The translations under genes and the position numbers were made by a program. A stretch of 6,189 nt of DNA from assembly GCA_030620255.1 (NCBI GenBank), contig JAUXFB010000092.1, forward strand, positions 1 through 6,189, given 5' to 3'. This document shows, piece by piece, positions 1 through 5,039 of this stretch. The notes under the pieces are model-generated. The model saw only the letters and a list, made by a program, of their open reading frames with translations. It had not been told where the DNA came from and did no database searches. The first letter of the stretch is position 1. Each line of letters starts with the position of its first letter. This stretch comes from Candidatus Aminicenantota bacterium (GTDB lineage Bacteria > Acidobacteriota > Aminicenantia > UBA2199).

Positions 1-106
1 AAAAGAAATAAAAGAACAGATAGGGGACTTACATATAACTCATCCGGATGTAATAAGATTTTTAAAAGAATTTATAGACAAAGGGATTTCAGATTTACAA
101 AAATGA
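1..106 (+). CDS. 3' end of an unidentified protein (partial)
   Basis: An open frame enters from the left edge (first full codon at base 2) and ends at TGA 104-106. It gives 34 residues, roughly KEIKEQIGDLHITHPDV followed by IRFLKEFIDKGISDLQK. The composition is that of a normal soluble, probably helical C-terminus, with charged and hydrophobic residues alternating. It has no cysteines, no membrane segment and no motif that I recognise. It points the same way as the downstream genes, but a clear promoter lies between it and the next gene, so it need not belong to the same transcript. Genes next to DRTGG proteins at hydrogenase loci often encode PHP-domain, CBS-domain or anti-sigma-like regulators, but nothing visible here assigns this one. 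No terminator hairpin is evident after its stop. Confidence 0.6.
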   Translation, partial: KEIKEQIGDLHITHPDVIRFLKEFIDKGISDLQK

Positions 107-120
107 TTTATAATTTTATC

Positions 121-149
121 TTGACTTTTACGGTTTATATTGTTACAAT
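121..149 (+). promoter_or_regulatory. Predicted sigma-A (sigma-70 type) promoter of the redox operon
   Basis: The -35 box TTGACT (121-126) is separated by exactly 17 bases from the -10 box TACAAT (144-149). The bases TGT at 141-143 form an extended -10 (TGnTACAAT). Transcription would start near 155-158, about 25 bases before the ATG at 181. A ribosome binding site (GAGGT, 167-171) lies in between. It is the only convincing promoter seen in the window, which suggests that the genes from 181 onward are read from it. Confidence 0.72.
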
Positions 150-157
150 ATTAACTA
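140..157 (+). promoter_or_regulatory. Candidate Rex operator overlapping the -10 box
   Basis: The 18 bases TTGTTACAATATTAACTA match the commonly cited Rex consensus TTGTTAA-N4-TTAACAA at 12 of 14 specified positions; the mismatches are C at 146 and T at 156. Rex is the NADH/NAD+-sensing repressor of fermentation, hydrogenase and NADH-linked genes in many Gram-positive anaerobes. The site covers the -10 box TACAAT, so bound Rex would block RNA polymerase, and a high NADH/NAD+ ratio would be expected to relieve repression. The sequence match is seen directly; the identity of the regulator is inferred. AT-rich promoters can match by chance, but the position and the operon content both fit. Confidence 0.58.
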
Positions 158-180
158 ATATTTTATGAGGTCTATAATCA

Positions 181-519
181 ATGGAAATTAAAAAGATTAT
201 TTATGAATTGGGGCTCAAAGTATTTGCTGAGGGACAAAACAGTTCTGTTTGTGAGGGTTATGTTTCAGATCTTCTTTCTGATGTTATGGCTAATTGTAAA
301 GAAGGCAGTGTGTGGATAACAATTCAGAGACATATGAATGTAATTGCAGTTGCTCAATTAAAAAAGATTGCAGGAATAATCCTTCCTAATGGAATTTCTC
401 CTGATGATCAGGTGAAAATAAGAGCAAAGGATGAGGGAATTTATATTTTGGGGACTCAGGATAATGCATTTGAAGTGTCAGGTAAAATTTATTCGCTTTT
501 AAAAAATAAAACCAATTAA
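181..519 (+). CDS. DRTGG-domain protein, small single-domain form
   Basis: The product is 112 residues and consists of almost nothing but a DRTGG-type domain (the domain also found between the CBS and catalytic modules of some phosphatases and in phosphotransacetylase-like proteins). Recognisable stretches are GYVSDLLSDVMAN near residues 26-38, VWITIQRHMNVIAVAQLKKIAGIIL near 45-69, and the closing EGIYILGTQDNAFEVSGKIY segment. There is no signal peptide, membrane segment or metal-binding cysteine cluster. The ATG follows GAGGT with 9 bases of spacing and is the first gene after the predicted promoter. Small DRTGG proteins recur beside [FeFe]-hydrogenase and NuoEF-like genes in anaerobic Bacillota and Thermotogota. 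Their role is not established; a ligand-sensing or regulatory role is only a guess. Family assignment is good, function unknown. Confidence 0.8.
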   Translation: MEIKKIIYELGLKVFAEGQNSSVCEGYVSDLLSDVMANCKEGSVWITIQRHMNVIAVAQLKKIAGIILPNGISPDDQVKIRAKDEGIYILGTQDNAFEVSGKIYSLLKNKTN

Positions 520-577
520 TGTTTTATAAGTGACTCTTTCTAAGTAAATAAAAGATAAAGCAATGTAGGAGGATATT

Positions 578-1081
578 ATGGAATTAGTTGATATTCATAA
601 TCCTGATAATGAGTATTATAGAAGTTTAAAGAAATTTATTGAGCAAAATCGGGAAACTCCAGGACCACTTATACAGGTACTTCACAAAGCTCAAGAAATC
701 TTTGGGTACTTACCAGTTGAAGTTCAGTATTTTATAGCACGGGAAATGGATGTTTCATATTCAGAGGTTTATGGTGTTGTTACTTTTTATAATTTTTTCA
801 GGACTGAACCAATTGGTGATCATATAATTAATGTTTGTCTTGGAACTGCCTGTCATGTCAAGGGAGCTCAGGAAATTATTAAAGCTCTTCAAAAAGAACT
901 TGAATTGAAAGTTGGTGGAACAACTAAGGACAGGTTTTTCACTCTTTCTACTGCCAGGTGTTTTGGAGCATGTGGGTTGGCACCTGTTATGTTAATTGAT
1001 GATGAGGTATATGGAAGACTCAATCCTCAAAAAGCAGTACAAATAATACAACAATTTAAACAGGAAAATCAAGAAAATTGA
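578..1081 (+). CDS. nuoE: NuoE/HndA/HydC-like [2Fe-2S] subunit of an NADH-linked flavoprotein complex (copy 1)
   Basis: This 167-residue protein matches the 24 kDa NuoE family in length and layout. An N-terminal helical part contains the typical PGPLIQVLHKAQEIFGYLP and the VYGVVTFYNFF segment. A thioredoxin-fold [2Fe-2S] domain follows, with ligands C87-x4-C92 (CLGTAC) and C128-x3-C132 (CFGAC). In HydABC, Hnd and Stn enzymes this subunit (HydC, HndA, StnA) passes electrons to or from the NuoF-like flavin subunit in the cytoplasm. The ATG has AGGAGG (567-572) five bases upstream. The gene order with the two genes after it (NuoE, HndB-like, NuoF) matches hndA-hndB-hndC of NAD(P)-reducing hydrogenases. 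It most likely pairs with the fusion protein at 1504-4572. Nothing suggests respiratory complex I: no membrane subunits are present in the window. Confidence 0.93.
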   Translation: MELVDIHNPDNEYYRSLKKFIEQNRETPGPLIQVLHKAQEIFGYLPVEVQYFIAREMDVSYSEVYGVVTFYNFFRTEPIGDHIINVCLGTACHVKGAQEIIKALQKELELKVGGTTKDRFFTLSTARCFGACGLAPVMLIDDEVYGRLNPQKAVQIIQQFKQENQEN

Positions 1082-1111
1082 TTTTTATTAGTATAAAAGG
1101 AGGAAAATACA

Positions 1112-1474
1112 ATGAAGCTTGAGGATTTAAAGAAAATAAGAGAAAAAACAGAGAAAGATATGCATCTGCGTGATGGAAAAGCAAGGATTAAGATAATTGT
1201 AGGAATGGGTACAAGTGGAATCGCAGCAGGTGCACGAGAAACCTTAAAAGTTTTTCTTAATGAAATTGAAAAACGTGATCTAAGTGATATTATTGTTTCT
1301 CAATCGGGTGAAAGAGGATTAAGTTCACATGAACCGATTGTTACCGTTCTGGAAGAGGGAAAACCAGATATAGTTTATGGTAATGTGACAGCTGAAAATG
1401 CAAGAAAAATTATATCTGAACACATTGTCAATGGAAATCCAGTCTCTGAATTTGTGTTAGAAGTGAAAGAATAA
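1112..1474 (+). CDS. HndB-like thioredoxin-fold protein lacking all cluster cysteines
   Basis: The 120-residue product has the HndB pattern: a basic helical N-terminus, then IIVGMGTSGIAAGARE (about residues 28-43), IIVSQSGERGLSSHEPIV (about 60-77), and a closing VYGNVTAENARKIISEHIVNG. As I recall the family, HndB-type [2Fe-2S] proteins read GMGTCGIAAGARE and TGCIGLCExEP; here the cysteines are S35, E67 and S71, and the whole protein contains no cysteine. It therefore cannot bind a cysteine-ligated [2Fe-2S] cluster. The gene is intact and sits between nuoE and nuoF behind a strong AAAGGAGG site (1096-1103, 8 bases before ATG), so it does not look like a decayed gene. A structural or assembly role in the complex is an inference. 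Confidence 0.85.
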   Translation: MKLEDLKKIREKTEKDMHLRDGKARIKIIVGMGTSGIAAGARETLKVFLNEIEKRDLSDIIVSQSGERGLSSHEPIVTVLEEGKPDIVYGNVTAENARKIISEHIVNGNPVSEFVLEVKE

Positions 1475-1503
1475 ACTTTATTTAAGAATCAAGGAGGCTT
1501 TTA

Positions 1504-4500
1504 ATGAAAAAAAGACTGGATGTTTTGATTTGCGGAGGTGCAGCATGTATTGCTTCTCACAGTCATGAGATAAAATCAAAACTTATTGAGAAAATAAATG
1601 AAAAAGATATAGAAGATGAGATTAATATTGTTGAAACAGGATGTATGGGACCCTGTGAACTTGGGCCTGTTATGGTTGTTTATCCTGAAGGTTCATTTTA
1701 TATCAAGATAAAAGAAGAGGATATAGATGAAATTATTGAAAGCCATTTTTTGAAAGGAAGGCCTGTTAAAAGATTACTTTGGAAAACCCCGGAAGCACGC
1801 AAAATAGTTGAAGAAAAAAAGCAAGTCCCTTTCTTTGAGAAACAGAAGAAGATAGTTTTATCTAACTGCGGCTTGATTGATCCGGAAAATATTGAAGAAT
1901 ATATTGCAAAAAGAGGGTATGAAGCTTTAGGTGAGATGTTAACCTTAAAAACTTCAGAACAGGTTATTGATATAATGGTAAAATCAGGACTCAGAGGAAG
2001 AGGAGGCGCAGGATTCCCAACAGGATTAAAGTGGAAGTTTACAAGAGCTGCTAAAGGAGATGAGAAGTATGTTATCTGTAATGCTGATGAGGGAGATCCT
2101 GGAGCTTTTATGGACAGAGCTATTCTCGAAGGAGATCCACATTCTGTACTTGAGGGAATGGCTATTGCTGGATATGCAATAGGTGCAAATAAAGGGTATA
2201 TTTATGTTAGAGCAGAATACCCATTGGCAATTGATAGGATCAAGGTTGCAATTAAACAGGCAAGGGATATTGGTGTGTTTGGTGAAAATATCTTTGAAAC
2301 GGATTTTTCATTTGATGTAGAGATAAGGATGGGTGCAGGAGCTTTTGTATGTGGTGAAGAAACTGCATTAATTGCTTCTATTGAAGGTAAAAGAGGACAA
2401 CCCAGACCAAAACCACCATTTCCAGCAAGCAAAGGGCTTTGGCAAAAACCAACGTGTATAAATAATGTTGAAACTCTTTCTAATATCCGTCATATTTACC
2501 TTAATGGTCCTGATTGGTTCAACTCTATTGGTACTGAAAAGAGTAAAGGCACAAAGGTTTTTGCTCTTTCTGGCAATGTCAGGAATACAGGTCTTGTAGA
2601 AGTACCAATGGGAATTACTCTTGGAGATTTGGTATATGAGATTGGAGGAGGAATTCCTAATGATAAAAAATTTAAAGCTGTACAAACTGGTGGTCCCTCA
2701 GGAGGTTGTATACCAGCAAAGCATTTGAATGCTTCAATTGATTATGAATCTCTTAAAGAGCTCGGTTCTATTATGGGATCGGGTGGTTTGATTGTTTTAG
2801 ATGAAGATACATGTATGGTGAATATTTCGAAATTTTTTCTTGAGTTCTCTTTAGAGGAATCCTGTGGTCAGTGTGCTCCCTGTAGAATTGGTCTAAAGCA
2901 AATGTATGATATTTTAGAAGATATAACACTTGGTAGAGGTACAATGGAAGACCTGGATAGACTTGAAAAATTGGCTCTAACAGTTAAAACAACATCATTA
3001 TGCGGTCTGGGTCAAGCAGCTCCAAATCCTGTACTCTCAACATTGAGATATTTTCGTCATGAATACATTGAGCATATTAAAGAGAAGAAATGTAAAGCAG
3101 GAGTATGTGCAGCACTTTTTAATGCTCCATGTGAAAATGCATGTCCTGCTCATGTTGACCCATCATCTTATATTTCATATATGTCAGATGGAAGATTTAA
3201 TGAGGCTTATTTATGTCATATGGAAAACAATCCATTTCCTATTGTTTGTTCTCGTATATGTCCTGCTTTTTGTGAGAAAAAATGTTCAAGAGAGAAATAT
3301 GATGAAGCCATTGCTATTCGTGAGGTTAAACGGCTTTTTGCAGATTGGGCTATTGAAAATGAGATGGGATTTGCTCCTCCATTAAAACCAAAGAAAGAGA
3401 ATGTAGCTATTATTGGAGCTGGACCTTCTGGTTTATCCTGTGCTTTTTATCTGACACGACTGGGTTATAAACCTGTTGTTTTTGAGGCTCTGTCAGAAGC
3501 TGGAGGAATGATGAAGTGGGGAATCCCGGATTACAGGCTTCCAAAAGATAAACTAAAAGCAGAAATTAATGTTATAGAAAGAGCAGGTGTAGAAATTCTT
3601 TTGAATTCACCTGTAAAATCCATTGATATTTTAAAAAAGGACTTTGATGCAGTATTTATTGCAACAGGTGCACATAATGTAGCTGAAATGAAGATTGATG
3701 GGAGTGATCTTAATGGTGTTCAGTATGGTATTGAATTCTTACGTAAAGTTAATGGTGGAGAACAGGTGAGTGTTGGAGAGAATGTGATTGTTCTGGGTGG
3801 AGGTTCAACAGCAATGGATTGTGCAAGGACTGCAAAGAGATTGGGAGCTAAAGAGGTTAGAATTGTTTATCGCAGGACAAAAGCTGAAATGCCCGCCCAG
3901 ATTGAGGAGTTAATAGAGACTGAAGAGGAGGGGATAATAATAGATTACCTAGTCTCACCTATAGAAGTAATTGGGAATGGGAAAGTTGAAGGTTTAACTT
4001 GCATAAGAACTGAACTTGGCGAATTTGATTCTTCTGGAAGAAGAAGTCCTGTGCCTATAGAAGGAACTGAATTTACACTTAAAACCGATCTGATCATTCC
4101 ATGTTTGGGACAAAAGATGTCAGAAGGATTGGATTTTGGTAAAATAGTATTAAATAAATGGGGCTTCCTGGATGTAAAACCAGAAACAATGCAAGTTACT
4201 GAAGATGGGATTTTTGCAGGTGGGGATAATATAAATCCTTCTACTGTAATTGAGTGCGTGGCTCATGGAAGACAGGCTGCTATTAGTATTGATAAGTATT
4301 TTGGATATAATGGAAAACTCTTTGATAAAGAGAGAAAAGTTGTGGAAGTTTCTTATGATGAAGAAAAGTATTTGAAAACAATTCAAAAAAAGAAATCTCA
4401 TTTTTCAAATATCGAAGAGAGAATAAAGAGCCTGTGTTTGGAGGTAAATTTGGGTTTAACTAAAGAGGATGCAATTGATGAATCTCGACGCTGTTTGCAT

Positions 4501-4572
4501 TGTGATAGGGGAGAGCCTGTAATTACAGCAAAAGAAGAAACAAAATCAATAAAAATAGAAGAGATGCTTTGA
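1504..4572 (+). CDS. nuoF: NuoF/HydB-like NADH-binding flavoprotein fused to a GltD/NfnB-like NADPH oxidoreductase
   Basis: This is a 1022-residue fusion. Residues 1-90 form a thioredoxin-like [2Fe-2S] domain (C10, C15, C47, C51). Residues about 115-515 form a complete NuoF core: FMN/NADH motifs GLRGRGGAGFPTGLKW (162-177), CNADEGDPGAFMDR (192-205) and GAGAFVCGEET (277-287), an SLBB-like segment near 366-400, and N3-type [4Fe-4S] ligands C454, C457, C460 and C500. HydB proteins usually end in ferredoxin-like clusters. Here a GltD/NfnB module follows instead: eight cysteines (530, 535, 543, 547, 582, 586, 590, 594) for two probable [4Fe-4S] clusters, an FAD site GAGPSG (638-643), a second Rossmann motif GGGSTAMD (765-772) with YRRTKAEMPA (789-798), whose arginines suit NADP(H), and FAGGD near 904-908. 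A CxxC (997, 1000) closes it. AAGGAGG (1491-1497) precedes the ATG. The likely role is ferredoxin-dependent NADH/NADP+ electron exchange. Domain calls are firm; the reaction is inferred. Confidence 0.93.
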   Translation: MKKRLDVLICGGAACIASHSHEIKSKLIEKINEKDIEDEINIVETGCMGPCELGPVMVVYPEGSFYIKIKEEDIDEIIESHFLKGRPVKRLLWKTPEARKIVEEKKQVPFFEKQKKIVLSNCGLIDPENIEEYIAKRGYEALGEMLTLKTSEQVIDIMVKSGLRGRGGAGFPTGLKWKFTRAAKGDEKYVICNADEGDPGAFMDRAILEGDPHSVLEGMAIAGYAIGANKGYIYVRAEYPLAIDRIKVAIKQARDIGVFGENIFETDFSFDVEIRMGAGAFVCGEETALIASIEGKRGQPRPKPPFPASKGLWQKPTCINNVETLSNIRHIYLNGPDWFNSIGTEKSKGTKVFALSGNVRNTGLVEVPMGITLGDLVYEIGGGIPNDKKFKAVQTGGPSGGCIPAKHLNASIDYESLKELGSIMGSGGLIVLDEDTCMVNISKFFLEFSLEESCGQCAPCRIGLKQMYDILEDITLGRGTMEDLDRLEKLALTVKTTSLCGLGQAAPNPVLSTLRYFRHEYIEHIKEKKCKAGVCAALFNAPCENACPAHVDPSSYISYMSDGRFNEAYLCHMENNPFPIVCSRICPAFCEKKCSREKYDEAIAIREVKRLFADWAIENEMGFAPPLKPKKENVAIIGAGPSGLSCAFYLTRLGYKPVVFEALSEAGGMMKWGIPDYRLPKDKLKAEINVIERAGVEILLNSPVKSIDILKKDFDAVFIATGAHNVAEMKIDGSDLNGVQYGIEFLRKVNGGEQVSVGENVIVLGGGSTAMDCARTAKRLGAKEVRIVYRRTKAEMPAQIEELIETEEEGIIIDYLVSPIEVIGNGKVEGLTCIRTELGEFDSSGRRSPVPIEGTEFTLKTDLIIPCLGQKMSEGLDFGKIVLNKWGFLDVKPETMQVTEDGIFAGGDNINPSTVIECVAHGRQAAISIDKYFGYNGKLFDKERKVVEVSYDEEKYLKTIQKKKSHFSNIEERIKSLCLEVNLGLTKEDAIDESRRCLHCDRGEPVITAKEETKSIKIEEML

Positions 4573-4576
4573 GGTG
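4571..4576 (+). promoter_or_regulatory. Ribosome binding site that fixes the start of the second nuoE
   Basis: GAGGTG lies four bases before the ATG at 4581 and overlaps the TGA stop (4570-4572) of the fusion gene. An upstream in-frame TTG at 4569 would add four residues, but it would place this site inside the coding region and has no good site of its own. The ATG at 4581 is therefore preferred. The overlap with the stop suggests translational coupling. Confidence 0.75.
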
Positions 4577-4580
4577 TGAT

Positions 4581-5039
4581 ATGTCAAGAGAAGAAATTTT
4601 AAAAAAGTATGATCAAACATCAGATAATTTGTTGGCAATTCTTCACGATATTCAGGATAGTAAAGATGAACATTACTTGACTAAAGAAGACTTGAAGAAA
4701 GTTTCAGATTACCTTGGTCTAATGTATAGTTTTGTTCATGGTGTTGTGACATTTTATTCTATGTTTAGCCTTAAACCAAGAGGCAAAAATATTATAAGGG
4801 TATGTCAATCTCCACCCTGTCATTTAATGGGTTCAACTACAATCTCTAAGGAGTTAATAAAAATTTTAGGCATAAAATTTGGAGAAACAACTGAAGATGG
4901 TTTATTTACATTGGAGATGACATCCTGTTTAGGAGTATGTGGTGTAGCACCGGCTATAATGATCAATGATCAGGTTTTCGGGAATTTGAATACAGATCGC
5001 TTATATGAAGTAATAGAAGAAAAGAGGAGGGTAAAATGA
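4581..5039 (+). CDS. nuoE: NuoE-like [2Fe-2S] subunit (copy 2)
   Basis: The product is 152 residues and belongs to the NuoE/HydC family. It has a helical N-terminus (LLAILHDIQD near residue 16), the FVHGVVTFYSMF segment, and [2Fe-2S] ligands C75-x4-C80 (CQSPPC) and C116-x3-C120 (CLGVC). All four ligands of the family are kept. It is shorter than copy 1 at the N-terminus and clearly diverged (copy 1 has CLGTAC and CFGAC), so the duplication is not recent. The start is eight bases after the stop of the fusion gene. The stop overlaps the next start as ATGA (5036-5039), so this subunit is probably made together with the following NuoF-like protein and partners it. Which of the two NuoF-like proteins it binds cannot be read from sequence alone. 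Confidence 0.91.
   Translation: MSREEILKKYDQTSDNLLAILHDIQDSKDEHYLTKEDLKKVSDYLGLMYSFVHGVVTFYSMFSLKPRGKNIIRVCQSPPCHLMGSTTISKELIKILGIKFGETTEDGLFTLEMTSCLGVCGVAPAIMINDQVFGNLNTDRLYEVIEEKRRVK

Noticed and set aside
520..577. Possible terminator or internal promoter between the DRTGG gene and the first nuoE
   Set aside because: Only a weak CTTT...AAAG pairing and no T-run or convincing -35/-10 pair; the gap is short and holds just the AGGAGG site.
2202..2685. Antisense open frames opposite the NuoF core
   Set aside because: They lie fully within a strongly conserved + strand coding region, have low-complexity or unlikely compositions, no ribosome binding site and no recognisable family.
3059..3385. 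Out-of-frame + strand open frame inside the fusion gene
   Set aside because: It overlaps the cysteine-rich GltD cluster domain in another frame; its Leu/Met/His-rich translation is a shadow of the real gene.
4150..4401. Antisense open frame near the 3' end of the fusion gene
   Set aside because: Phe/Ile-rich shadow opposite conserved GltD coding sequence, without start signals.
578..4572. Respiratory complex I operon
   Set aside because: The NuoE/NuoF homologues come with an HndB-like protein and a GltD fusion, and no membrane subunit is seen; the order matches cytoplasmic hydrogenase or transhydrogenase loci instead.
4569..4580. TTG at 4569 as the start of the second nuoE
   Set aside because: It would overlap the preceding stop and lacks a good ribosome binding site; ATG 4581 has GAGGTG at suitable spacing.
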